A stretch of 64,000 nt of DNA, taken from contig CAWGTV010000001.1 of assembly GCA_963825615.1 (NCBI GenBank), positions 186,001-250,000 of the forward strand. The letters run 5' to 3'. The notes under the pieces were generated by a model, which was not told where the DNA came from, made no database searches, and saw nothing but the letters and a program-made list of their open reading frames with translations. Made by a program: the position numbers and the translations under genes. Source of the stretch: JAHEDT01 sp963825615 (GTDB lineage Bacteria > Desulfobacterota > Desulfuromonadia > Desulfuromonadales > BM103). This document shows, piece by piece, positions 45,909-54,708 of the stretch; positions within the stretch are counted from its first letter, which is position 1, and each line of letters opens with the position of its first letter.

Positions 45909-46094
45909 TCAGAAGATGCCACGGTCTCTGAACAGGTCGGCCAGGGAACGATCGTAGCTGCGTTCCGCCTCTAGCGAAAAGAAACAGCCGGACAGTTCAG
46001 CCCGGTCCTTGTGATAAGAGACACACTTGCAGCAGTAGCCTCCCGATTCGACAACGGCATTGCAAATACAATCTTTTTCTGCCGCGAGAGTTAC
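45909..46094 (-). CDS. DUF6485-like cysteine-rich small protein
   Basis: The reading frame (61 codons) ends in TGA at 45909 and contains DCICNAV, GGYCCKCVSYHK, LSGCFFSLEAERSYDRSLADLF. The CCxC...YH...GCFF...AE.SYDRS pattern matches DUF6485 proteins, which are short and Cys-rich, probably metal-binding. No ATG, GTG or TTG precedes it in frame; the natural start would be a GTA codon overlapping the argC stop (GTAA). A GTGA or ATGA would give the usual 4-base overlap, so the start may be mutated, non-canonical or misread. It was found by reading the gap, not as a called open frame. Confidence 0.6.
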   Translation of the reverse strand, partial: VTLAAEKDCICNAVVESGGYCCKCVSYHKDRAELSGCFFSLEAERSYDRSLADLFRDRGIF

Positions 46095-47128
46095 GGAAAG
46101 AGCGGCGGAATCAGCAAGCCGTCGTCTTCCGGCAAAGCAAGCATCAGGTTCATGTTCTGCAGCGCCTGCCCGGCAGCCCCTTTGACCAGGTTATCGATCG
46201 CCGCCAGAGTAATCACCCTGCCGGTACGTTCATCAACCGCCAGGCCGATATCGCAATAATTGCTGCCATTGACCTGAGCGATGTTCGGCAGCAACCCCTT
46301 CGGCAGAACCCTGACAAAAGTCTCGTCGGCATAGCGCTGGCGATAAACATCGTACAGTGCGTCCAGCGACAGCGGGCTGATCAGCGTGGCATAACAGGTA
46401 CTCAGAATCCCTCTGTTAACCGGCAGCAGGTGTGGCGTAAAACTGATGATCACGTCACGTCCCGCCAGCCTGCTGAGGGTCTGTTCAATTTCAGGCGTGT
46501 GACGATGCCTGGGAAGGCTGTAAGCTTTGAACCCTTCGTTAACCTCGCAGAAGAGAGTATCCACCTTGGCCGCCCGCCCAGCACCACTGGTCCCCGACTT
46601 GCTGTCGACGATAATGGTTGCCGGATCGATCAGGGCGTTTTCCAGCAATGGGGCCAAGGCCAGAGCTACGCTGGTTGGATAACAGCCAGGATTGGCAACC
46701 AGACGTGCGGCTGGTATCTGCTTGCGGAACAGCTCAGGAAGGCCGTAAACCGCTTCAGAGAGCAGTTCCGCAGCGGTATGCTCCTGGTACCATGCTTCGT
46801 AGGTGGATACGTCACTGATGCGGAAGTCTGCCGACAGATCGACCACCCGGCACCCGACCCGCAGCAGTTCGGGGATCATTCCCATAGCTGCCTGATGGGG
46901 AACTGCAGTGAACACGAGGTCGGCACGTTCGGCAAGGCCCGCCGGGTCGACATCCTCAAAAGCAAGATCAAGACAGCCCTGCAGCGAAGGGAAGACCTCG
47001 CTGACCAACCGCCCGGCATATTGCCGAGAGGTCACACAGACCAGTTCAGCAAGCGGATGTCGTGAAAGCAGGCGCAGCAATTCAACACCGGTATAACCAC
47101 TTGCGCCAATGACTGCGATCCGATGCAT
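46091..47128 (-). CDS. argC: N-acetyl-gamma-glutamyl-phosphate reductase
   Basis: This is 345 aa. It has the NADP-binding IGASGYTGVELLRLL, the catalytic cysteine in VANPGCYPTSVALAL and the conserved HRHTPEIEQTL. It reduces acetylglutamyl phosphate to the semialdehyde, the third step of arginine synthesis. The start lies about 120 bases after rpsI, with a terminator-like hairpin between, so it may use its own promoter. No other arg genes are nearby. Confidence 0.95.
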   Translation of the reverse strand: MHRIAVIGASGYTGVELLRLLSRHPLAELVCVTSRQYAGRLVSEVFPSLQGCLDLAFEDVDPAGLAERADLVFTAVPHQAAMGMIPELLRVGCRVVDLSADFRISDVSTYEAWYQEHTAAELLSEAVYGLPELFRKQIPAARLVANPGCYPTSVALALAPLLENALIDPATIIVDSKSGTSGAGRAAKVDTLFCEVNEGFKAYSLPRHRHTPEIEQTLSRLAGRDVIISFTPHLLPVNRGILSTCYATLISPLSLDALYDVYRQRYADETFVRVLPKGLLPNIAQVNGSNYCDIGLAVDERTGRVITLAAIDNLVKGAAGQALQNMNLMLALPEDDGLLIPPLFP

Positions 47129-47181
47129 GTCAACTCCTTAAGATCATCAGGATGTTACGAAGGAACAGGTCATAAACGGCA

Positions 47182-47207
47182 AAAGGGAAACCCGCAGGTT
47201 TCCCTTT
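47182..47207 (-). terminator. Terminator after rpsI
   Basis: AAAGGGAAACC (47182-47192) and GGTTTCCCTTT (47197-47207) form an 11-bp stem with loop CGCA; on the minus strand the stem ends in TTTT. Confidence 0.8.
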
Positions 47208-47245
47208 CCAACCAAATATCCAGGCAGCCCGGAGGCTGTCGGAGA

Positions 47246-47638
47246 TTAACGCTTGGAGAACTGGAAGCTGCGGCGGGCTGCGCGCCGACCGTACTTCTTA
47301 CGTTCCTTGATACGACTGTCGCGGGTAATGAAACCGGCCTTCTTCAGCGATCCACGAAGTTCCGGATCCGCCTCGAGGAGCGCCTTGGTGATACCATGCT
47401 TGATCGCACCGGCTTGACCGGAAGGGCCCCCGCCATAGACGTTGACACTGATGTCGAATTTACCGACGTTTTCGGTCAGTTCGAGTGGCTGGCGTACAAC
47501 CATCTTGGAGGTCGGGCGGCCAAAGTACTCGTCGATCGTCCGCTGATTGATAGTGATTAGACCGGTTCCCGACTTCATCCAGACGCGGGCAATAGAGGTC
47601 TTTCTCTTACCGGTGGCGTAAAATTTCTGTTCGGCCAT
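47246..47638 (-). CDS. rpsI: 30S ribosomal protein S9
   Basis: This is 130 aa. It begins FYATGKRKTSIARVW and ends RRAARRSFQFSKR, the basic tail that reaches the P-site tRNA. Conserved GGGPSGQAGAIKHGI is present. It follows rplM by 23 bases, the standard rplM-rpsI order. Confidence 0.97.
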   Translation of the reverse strand: MAEQKFYATGKRKTSIARVWMKSGTGLITINQRTIDEYFGRPTSKMVVRQPLELTENVGKFDISVNVYGGGPSGQAGAIKHGITKALLEADPELRGSLKKAGFITRDSRIKERKKYGRRAARRSFQFSKR

Positions 47639-47661
47639 CGCCTAATATCTCCTGAATTCCC

Positions 47662-48090
47662 TTAAACCTGAAGTTCTTTGGGCTGCTGTGCCTGATGCGG
47701 GTGGTCGGCACCGCAATAGACTTTGAGTTTTTTGTACATCTGACGACCGAGTTTGTTCTTCGGCAACATCCCCTTGACCGCTCTCTTGATCAATTCTTCG
47801 GGGGTTTTCTCAAGCATCTTGCCAGCCGGAGTTGCGGTCAGACCGCCGGTGAAGCCACTGTGGCGATAATACATCTTCTGGCTAAGCTTGTTGCCGGTCA
47901 GACGGACTTTCTCTGCATTGAGGACGATGACGAAGTCACCTGTGTCAACGCTCGGCGTATAAATGGCCTTGTGCTTACCGCGCAGGACCCGGGCAATCTC
48001 GGTAGCCGCCCGGCCCAGAACTTTGTCTTCCAGATCAACCACATACCAGTCTTTCTGGACCTCTTCCTTTTTGGCAACTTGAGTACTCAT
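47662..48090 (-). CDS. rplM: 50S ribosomal protein L13
   Basis: This is 142 aa. Signatures are WYVVDLEDKVLGRAATEIARVLRGK, DTGDFVIVLNAEKVRLTG and AVKGMLPKNKLGRQMYKKLKVY. L13 is an early assembly protein of the large subunit. It leads the rplM-rpsI operon. Confidence 0.97.
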   Translation of the reverse strand: MSTQVAKKEEVQKDWYVVDLEDKVLGRAATEIARVLRGKHKAIYTPSVDTGDFVIVLNAEKVRLTGNKLSQKMYYRHSGFTGGLTATPAGKMLEKTPEELIKRAVKGMLPKNKLGRQMYKKLKVYCGADHPHQAQQPKELQV

Positions 48091-48222
48091 TGCGATCCTC
48101 TCTATATCAAATCTGTAAGTTTAACGGGGCTCACAGAAACTGGAAATCTAGTCAAAAGACCCTGAGTTGTCAAGCTCTTTTTTCGATTCATTCCGCACGA
48201 AATAGTGACGGCACCGAAAAAG

Positions 48223-49290
48223 TTAATTCGGTATGAACGAGTGGCTTTCAGGGATTTTGCTGCAGAGTGCCGAAAGAAGCTTCACGGCGCCCTCGAGATC
48301 GGCCCAGTCAAGAACCTCGACCGGAGTATGCATATAGCGCAGCGGTATGCTCACCAGAGCCGTCGCAACGCCGCCGCGCACAAGCTGCATGACGTTGGCG
48401 TCGGTGCCTGTAGCGCGTGGGATGCCCATGATTTGGCAGGGGATATTCTCCTCTGCGGCCGTCGTCCTGAGAAGCTCGAATAGCACCGGATTGATGTTCG
48501 GGCCGCGGGCGAGGATCGGCCCCTTGCCGAGACAGATCTCTCCGGAGTCTTTATGGTCGGCATCCGGGTAATCACTGGCGAAACCCACTTCAACGGCAAT
48601 TCCTATGTCAGGCTGTACGCCGTAAGCGCTGGTCGCTCCGCCGCGCAGCCCGATTTCCTCCTGAACCGTGGAGACGCCGTAAAGATCGACAACAAGGGTA
48701 TTGCGGCGCCGGACTTCTCGAAGGACTTGGGCGACGATGAAAGCACCCATCTTGTCATCGAGCGCCCGTGAGGTAAGGCGCGTCCCCTGCAGTCGTTCGA
48801 CGCCGACGCTGAAGGTCACGGGATCGCCGATTGAAACCAATTTGGCCGCTTCGGTCTTATCCGCACAACCGATATCGATGAACTGGCTTTTGAAGGGCAT
48901 GACCTTGTCACGGTCTTTTGCCTCAATCTGGTGAATCGGCCGTTTCCCAACCACGCCTGGGACCGGTCCGCCGACCGTGTGCACAGTGACGCGTTGCCCC
49001 GGGACCAGATGGGCATCGATGCCGCCGATCGGGGCAAAAAAGAGATAGCCCTGGTCATCGAGATACTTGACCATAAAGCCGACCTCATCGCAGTGCCCAG
49101 CAAGCATCAGGCGGGGAGCCCCCGCAGGACCGGCAATATGGGCCACCACGTTGCCCATGACATCCGTCCGCAGGTCATCGACCACATCGGCCAAGGCCTT
49201 ACGGATCACCCGCTGGGCCGGCTGTTCGAACCCCGAAGGGCTTGGTGCTTCAACCAGTTCCTTAAAAAACTGAAAGTCCTGTTCGTTCAT
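48223..49290 (-). CDS. M42-family metallopeptidase (aminopeptidase/endoglucanase-like)
   Basis: This is 355 aa. Metal and catalytic residues are seen in LAGHCDEVGFMV, SRALDDKMGAFIV, GVSTVQEEIGLRGG and the late His in PLRYMHTPVEV. Members of M42 form large tetrahedral aminopeptidases that trim peptides in the cytoplasm; some were once named endoglucanases. The start at 49290 (MNEQDF) is supported by GAAGT upstream and by family length. Confidence 0.88.
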   Translation of the reverse strand: MNEQDFQFFKELVEAPSPSGFEQPAQRVIRKALADVVDDLRTDVMGNVVAHIAGPAGAPRLMLAGHCDEVGFMVKYLDDQGYLFFAPIGGIDAHLVPGQRVTVHTVGGPVPGVVGKRPIHQIEAKDRDKVMPFKSQFIDIGCADKTEAAKLVSIGDPVTFSVGVERLQGTRLTSRALDDKMGAFIVAQVLREVRRRNTLVVDLYGVSTVQEEIGLRGGATSAYGVQPDIGIAVEVGFASDYPDADHKDSGEICLGKGPILARGPNINPVLFELLRTTAAEENIPCQIMGIPRATGTDANVMQLVRGGVATALVSIPLRYMHTPVEVLDWADLEGAVKLLSALCSKIPESHSFIPN

Positions 49291-49383
49291 GGGATGACTT
49301 CTTTCGCGAATTGTATACATTGCTGAAGCTAGAAAGGAGAATACAGCAAACAGAATATTGAATAAAAACCGTGTCTAGCCGTT

Positions 49384-49428
49384 GTCAGGATTCTTCTCGC
49401 TTCTGCCTTCCACCTTTTGTCTCCTGAC
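49384..49428 (-). repeat. GGCAGAA-type heptamer array
   Basis: On the minus strand: GTCAGGA, GACAAAA, GGTGGAA, GGCAGAA, GCGAGAA, GAATCCT, six units at exact 7-base spacing between miaB and the M42 gene. The ends GTCAGGA and TCCTGAC form a 7-bp inverted repeat. Confidence 0.65.
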
Positions 49429-49447
49429 CTCAAAAAAACTCACCGTG

Positions 49448-50776
49448 CTACCGCTCTACAACCAACTCCCCCAGCATGGAATTGCGATAAGCTCTGGTCA
49501 CCTTCACCGACGCCAGGGTTCCCGCAAGCTCTGCAGGTCCGGAAAAATTAACGATCCTGTTCCAGGTGGAACGACCGAAAAGCTGCCCTGCGCCAATCTT
49601 ACTCTCTCCTTCGACCAGAATTTCCTGGACAGTGCCGACATCAGCGGCCCAGGTCTCTCGACTGATCTCCTGCTGCAGCTTGAGCATACGGTCGAAGCGC
49701 TCCTGTTTCACGGCCGCCGGGGTCTCATCGTTGATCGCGGCGGCGGCTGTGCCCCGGCGAGGAGAATAGATAAAGGAGTAGAGTTCCGCGTAGCGGACCT
49801 CTTCGAGCAAGGACATCGTCGCCGCAAAATCAGCGTCGCTCTCACCGGGGAAGCCGACGATGATATCGGATGTCAGGCGGATGTCCGGGCAGACCCGGTG
49901 CAGGCGCTTGACGATAGCCAGATAACGTTCCCGCGAATAGCCGCGATTCATGGCCCGTAAGATCTCATTTGAACCACACTGCACCGGAAGGTGCAGGTGT
50001 TTGCAGAGTTTTTTGAGGCGTCCGAAGCAATCGATCAGGTCATCAGACAGGTCTTTGGGGTGTGACGTGGTAAAGCGGATTCGGTCGATACCGTCGATGG
50101 CGTTGACCCGTTCGAGGAGCGCGGCAAAACTGATCTCTTCTTCCTTGATACCGTAGGAATTGACGTTCTGGCCGATCAGAGTCACCTCGCGCACACCCTG
50201 TTGCGCCAGGTTGCGAATTTCGGTAAGGATCTCTTCGCTGGGGCGACTGATTTCCCGTCCACGCACCAGTGGTACGACGCAGTAGCTGCAGAAATTGTCG
50301 CACCCCTGCATGACCGTGACGAAGCGGGTAAAGGCATCCTGACCGGTGCGTGACGGAAAGAGTTGCAGACGGGTCTCGCGATCAAGGAATTCGGTCTCTT
50401 CGCAGCGTACGCGCTGCTCTGCAACCTGTGTGACCAGTTCAGGGAGGCGATGTACATTATGTGTCCCGAACACCAAGTCCAGGTAGGGGAACTCTTCGAG
50501 GAGCTGCTTACCTTCCTGCTGCGCAATGCAACCGCCCATACCGAGGATCAGCGTCGGGTTGCGTTCCTTGAGCGGCTTGAAACGGCCCAGATGGCCATAA
50601 GCCTTGCGCACGGCCTTATCGCGCACAGCACAGGTATTCAAAAGGATCAGATCGGCCCGGGCGGGTTCATCGACTTGGTGATAGCCGATTCCGCCAAGCA
50701 GGGCGACGATGCGTTCCGAGTCGACCACGTTCATCTGGCAGCCAAAGGTTTCCAGGTAAAAAGCTTTATTATTCAT
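49448..50776 (-). CDS. miaB: tRNA-2-methylthio-N6-dimethylallyladenosine synthase
   Basis: This is 442 aa. The N-terminal UPF0004 domain has its three cluster cysteines (LETFGCQMN, LLNTCAVRD, GMGGCIAQQ), the radical SAM core has MQGCDNFCSYCVVP, and a C-terminal TRAM domain binds tRNA. The enzyme adds a methylthio group to i6A37 using two 4Fe-4S clusters. Length is standard. It is one of several tRNA modification genes in the window. Confidence 0.96.
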   Translation of the reverse strand: MNNKAFYLETFGCQMNVVDSERIVALLGGIGYHQVDEPARADLILLNTCAVRDKAVRKAYGHLGRFKPLKERNPTLILGMGGCIAQQEGKQLLEEFPYLDLVFGTHNVHRLPELVTQVAEQRVRCEETEFLDRETRLQLFPSRTGQDAFTRFVTVMQGCDNFCSYCVVPLVRGREISRPSEEILTEIRNLAQQGVREVTLIGQNVNSYGIKEEEISFAALLERVNAIDGIDRIRFTTSHPKDLSDDLIDCFGRLKKLCKHLHLPVQCGSNEILRAMNRGYSRERYLAIVKRLHRVCPDIRLTSDIIVGFPGESDADFAATMSLLEEVRYAELYSFIYSPRRGTAAAAINDETPAAVKQERFDRMLKLQQEISRETWAADVGTVQEILVEGESKIGAGQLFGRSTWNRIVNFSGPAELAGTLASVKVTRAYRNSMLGELVVER

Positions 50777-50851
50777 AAGGTTATATCCACAGCCCGGGCA
50801 AAGGGGCTAGAGAATAATCAAAAACGGTGGCAAAGGCAACAGGAAAGACCG

Positions 50852-51394
50852 TTAAGCATTGACAACCTCTGTGGTTTGGCACACATCGGCCTGTCCGTGT
50901 TTCTGCTGGATCGCCGCCTCGAGCAATGCCGTCGCCCGGCGCGGATATTCGATGCAGTGCAGTATCAATTGCTGCTCGAGCCCTTTGTGGACCCTAAGAG
51001 TCCCCAGCTCTTCACTGTGGCGGTCCAGGCGAAAATAGGTCATCTCGGCCAGCATCATCAACTCAACCCGAGGCTTGAGCAGCCCGCGTTGTACTAGCAG
51101 ACGACGATCCGTGATCACGTACCGGACGTGGTTCCACTCCAGCCTGGCCTGAAACAGATGACCGACCGAGAGATAGAGTCCAATCAGCACGAAAGGCGTT
51201 GGAAGCCAGGCCAACCAGATGGTGGTGTAACTTTCGGCCATCTCAAAGCCGAGGAGCTGCCAGCAAAGCGTAATGGCTAGAAAGATGCCGCCGAAAATGG
51301 CATGTCTCCAGTGCCTGAACGTGTAGCAGCGCGGTGCCGGCCGGGCTTCCCAGCGGATGCTTTCTCCCTCGGCAAGAGTAAGGACCTGTATCAT
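50852..51394 (-). CDS. Bacterial PH-domain (YdbT-like) membrane protein
   Basis: This is 180 aa with two helices (about 33-50 and 58-80) followed by a bacterial pleckstrin-homology domain (WNHVRYVITDRRLLVQRGLLKPRVELMMLAEM). Function is unknown. It overlaps the M48-like gene upstream by 4 bases (start at 51394, stop of neighbour at 51391), suggesting a shared role in the cell envelope. Confidence 0.7.
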   Translation of the reverse strand: MIQVLTLAEGESIRWEARPAPRCYTFRHWRHAIFGGIFLAITLCWQLLGFEMAESYTTIWLAWLPTPFVLIGLYLSVGHLFQARLEWNHVRYVITDRRLLVQRGLLKPRVELMMLAEMTYFRLDRHSEELGTLRVHKGLEQQLILHCIEYPRRATALLEAAIQQKHGQADVCQTTEVVNA

Positions 51395-52488
51395 TGCGCA
51401 CCTGCAGGTTGTGTCAGACGTTCAGCAGAAGTTCGCCCCAACTTGCTGTAAGGATCAGTGTCGGACACCAGGCGGTAAAGCGCCATTGCTCCTTTGATAT
51501 CACCACTTTTTTCTCTGGCTTCGGCAAGCAGGAACAGATTCTCGGCCACCGCCAGGCGGCGCACGCTGTCGGCCAGGAGTTCGTTCGCCTGCTGGAGTTG
51601 TCCCTGCTGCAGGTAGAGGTAACCGAGCCCCATCAGGGTCCGATAATAATCGGGTTGTAATTTGACCGCTTTCTGCAGATGCAGCCGGGCCGGCTGAGTT
51701 TGACCGGCACGCAGGTAAGCAAGACCGAGGGCGCCGAGGATCTGTGGCTCATCGGGCGCGGTTGCGGCGGCCTGAAGGTAGGTCGCAATCGCTTTCCCCT
51801 GCTCTTCTGCCTTCTCGAATTCGCGTGCCCGCGCCATCAGTTCATAACCAGGCAGCCGCTCCCTGAGTTGCTTGAACGAAGCGGGCAGGCCAACGATGCT
51901 GGCAGAACCCGTCGTGCTGCGCACGCCTTGCACTGGGGCCAGGCACTCCTCTGTGCAAGCATGCTCCTCGAAGTATCGAGCCAAGCGAATCGAGGCTGCA
52001 TCGGGATCGTGCCAAGATTCCTTTGTAGCCAAAACCTGCTCCGTGGCCTCGACCATGCTACGCGACGTAGGTTCTCGATAGACCCTCTCCGCGAGCTGAC
52101 CAGCAAGAGTGACCATAGCCTCGAGCTCATCTCTGCTATGCAAACCGGCCAAGAGACCGCGGGTCACAATAATTCTGCCGCCCGGCAGAGGATAGAGTGC
52201 TGTCGCATTGCGGTCGGCAATAACAATATTGACTGGCCGGGAGCCCTGAGCCTGTCGATTCCCCAATTGATTGAGATCCTCGGCGAGACGCTGGTCATGG
52301 TAGGGCCCGCCAATCAGCTGGATCAGCTTGGGCTCTACGGCCGCCCCGACCCTTGCCCTTTGGTCACCAGTCAGAATCGGCGGCTCAGCAGGGAGATATT
52401 GGGGCAGAGTGCTGCAACCGCCCAACCAGAGCAGCATAACGATCAAGCCGAGAGTGGAGATTATGTATCTGTGTCTTAGCGTCAGCAT
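51391..52488 (-). CDS. M48-like lipoprotein with TPR repeats, catalytic motif lost
   Basis: This is about 365 aa. A signal peptide ends in WLGGCS, a lipobox. Residues about 35-170 follow the plan of M48 BepA/LoiP-like peptidases (NIVIADRNATALYPLPGGRIIVTRGLL, then ELEAMVTLAGQLAERV), but the zinc site HExxH is replaced by LAGQL, so it should not be a protease. Three or four TPR repeats follow. I start at 52488, where the signal peptide begins; an ATG at 52563 is possible. It may assist outer-membrane assembly like BepA, without cleavage. Confidence 0.65.
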   Translation of the reverse strand: MLTLRHRYIISTLGLIVMLLWLGGCSTLPQYLPAEPPILTGDQRARVGAAVEPKLIQLIGGPYHDQRLAEDLNQLGNRQAQGSRPVNIVIADRNATALYPLPGGRIIVTRGLLAGLHSRDELEAMVTLAGQLAERVYREPTSRSMVEATEQVLATKESWHDPDAASIRLARYFEEHACTEECLAPVQGVRSTTGSASIVGLPASFKQLRERLPGYELMARAREFEKAEEQGKAIATYLQAAATAPDEPQILGALGLAYLRAGQTQPARLHLQKAVKLQPDYYRTLMGLGYLYLQQGQLQQANELLADSVRRLAVAENLFLLAEAREKSGDIKGAMALYRLVSDTDPYSKLGRTSAERLTQPAGAQ

Positions 52489-52716
52489 CAGCAGCGTCCA
52501 AAGGATTCGATCGATCAGGAAAAACATCTTAGGCCATGCATGAAAATCAGACAAGCCCGTCATTAGGCCACGGCAAGATTAACGGCGCGAGCGTTGCACG
52601 GTTGCAAGCTGAGCGCAGTTGCTACAAAAAAGCTGCTTGCATTTCCCCACGAAGCGATTATTATGTCCCGCCCGAACCAAGACACCCCACAAGGTCTATA
52701 TAATAAGGTATCGATT

Positions 52717-54528
52717 ATGACACGTCATCTACGCAACATCGCTATTATCGCACACGTCGACCATGGCAAAACCACCCTGGTTGATGCAATGCTCAAGCAA
52801 TCCGGCGTTTTTCGTGAGAACCAGGTGATCACCGAGCGGGTGATGGACAGCAACGATCTGGAGAAGGAACGCGGCATCACGATTCTCTCCAAGAACCTGT
52901 CTATTCATCATGGTGGGCTCAAAATTAATATTGTCGACACACCCGGCCACGCTGATTTCGGCGGCGAAGTGGAACGCGTTCTGAAGATGGTCGACTCGGT
53001 TCTGCTGCTGGTCGACGCATTTGACGGGCCGATGCCGCAGACTCGCTTCGTCCTGAAGAAATCCCTCGATCTCGGCATCCGCCCGATCGTCGTCATCAAC
53101 AAAATCGACCGCCCAGGTGCACGCCCGGAAAAAGTCGTCGACATGGTCTTCGATCTCTTCTGCGAACTCAATGCCGACGAGCAGCAGCTCGATTTCCCGA
53201 TTGTCTATACCAGTGCCAAGCAGGGATTTGCCAAGCGCGAACTTTCGGATGAGTCCAACGATCTGGAACCACTATTTGAAATGATTCGAGAACGGGTCGC
53301 TCCACCGGTTGCCGATGCGAAAGCCCCTTTCCAGATGCTGGTCACGTCAATTGACTATAACGACTATCTCGGCCGTATCGCCACCGGCAAGATTTTCAAT
53401 GGCACCGTTCGCACCGGCGAGACGGTGGCCCAGATCATGAAAAATGGCGAGATTTCACGAGGCCGCATCACCAAGCTGCTCGGTTACGAAGGGCTCAAAC
53501 AGATCGAACTGAATGAAGCCAGCGCCGGCGACATCGTCACCATCGCCGGCTTTGAAAATATCGGCATCGGCGAAACGCTCTCTTGTACCGAGAAGCCAAA
53601 ATCACTTCCCTACGTCTCCATCGATGAACCGACCCTGGCCATGAACTTCATCGTCAACTCGTCGCCCTTCGCCGGTCGCGAGGGGAAGTACGTGACCTCA
53701 CGGAATATTCGCGACCGCCTTTTCAAAGAACTGCGCACCAACGTCTCGCTGCGTGTGACCGAAACCGCCAACACCGACACCTTCAAGGTTTCGGGGCGTG
53801 GCGAGCTGCATCTGTCGATACTCATCGAGAACATGCGTCGCGAAGGTTACGAACTGGCGGTTTCCAAACCGGAAGTCATCTGTCGCGAGATCGACGGCGA
53901 GCAGTGCGAGCCGATGGAATACCTGGTCATCGATGTCCCGGAAGAGTTCCAGGGGACGGTTATCGAGAAGCTCGGCCCACGCAAAGCGGAGATGGTCGCC
54001 ATGAACGCTCTCGACGGGTTCAACCGCCTGGAGTTCATTATCCCGGCCCGCGGCCTGATCGGCTTCCGCAGCGAGTTTCTCACCGACACCCGCGGCACCG
54101 GCGTCATGAATCACACCTTCCATGGCTATGCGCCCTGGAAAGGATCAATCCCCGGTCGCAAGAACGGTGTCCTGATTGCCATAGAAGCGGGCGAAACCGT
54201 GGCCTATTCCCTCTTCAACCTGCAGGACCGCGGTCTGCTGTTTCTCGGCGCCGGAGTCAACGTCTACGAAGGGATGATCATCGGCCAGCACGCCAAGGAG
54301 AACGATCTCGTGGTCAACGCCTGCAGAGGAAAAAAACTGACCAACGTGCGGGCCTCGGGAAGCGATGAAGCCATCCGCCTGACAACACCGCGTGACTTGA
54401 CTCTAGAACAGGCCCTGGAGTTCATCGACAACGATGAACTGGTCGAAGTCACCCCCAAGTCGATACGGCTGCGCAAACGCCTGCTGGATGAAAACGATCG
54501 CAAGAAAGCCGTCAAGAAAGCCAAATAA
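52717..54528 (+). CDS. typA: Translational GTPase TypA/BipA
   Basis: This is 603 aa. GTPase motifs are IIAHVDHGKTTLVD, DTPGHADFGGEVERV and VINKIDRPGA, followed by EF-G-like domains and the BipA C-terminal domain. It binds the ribosome under stress or low temperature and aids 50S assembly. The start at 52717 (MTRHLRN) has AAGG 7 bases upstream; the longer upstream frame is not conserved. Confidence 0.95.
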   Translation: MTRHLRNIAIIAHVDHGKTTLVDAMLKQSGVFRENQVITERVMDSNDLEKERGITILSKNLSIHHGGLKINIVDTPGHADFGGEVERVLKMVDSVLLLVDAFDGPMPQTRFVLKKSLDLGIRPIVVINKIDRPGARPEKVVDMVFDLFCELNADEQQLDFPIVYTSAKQGFAKRELSDESNDLEPLFEMIRERVAPPVADAKAPFQMLVTSIDYNDYLGRIATGKIFNGTVRTGETVAQIMKNGEISRGRITKLLGYEGLKQIELNEASAGDIVTIAGFENIGIGETLSCTEKPKSLPYVSIDEPTLAMNFIVNSSPFAGREGKYVTSRNIRDRLFKELRTNVSLRVTETANTDTFKVSGRGELHLSILIENMRREGYELAVSKPEVICREIDGEQCEPMEYLVIDVPEEFQGTVIEKLGPRKAEMVAMNALDGFNRLEFIIPARGLIGFRSEFLTDTRGTGVMNHTFHGYAPWKGSIPGRKNGVLIAIEAGETVAYSLFNLQDRGLLFLGAGVNVYEGMIIGQHAKENDLVVNACRGKKLTNVRASGSDEAIRLTTPRDLTLEQALEFIDNDELVEVTPKSIRLRKRLLDENDRKKAVKKAK

Positions 54529-54540
54529 CCCTGTCAAGCG

Positions 54541-54560
54541 ACTGCCCCCACGGGGGCAGT
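54541..54560 (+). terminator. Hairpin after typA
   Basis: ACTGCCC pairs with GGGCAGT around CCACGG, 12 bases after the typA stop. There is no T run. Confidence 0.45.
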
Positions 54561-54708
54561 TATCTCCCCGTTACAGCATGTGTCTCCCCAGGGTACACAC
54601 CTTACAGAGCCCGCTCCTTGAGTAGCATGACAATCGATCTTAAAACATGTTATGTGTAAGCTTCGACAGCCGGAGACGCTCCTGCACGGCATGACTAAGG
54701 AGGTTGCC

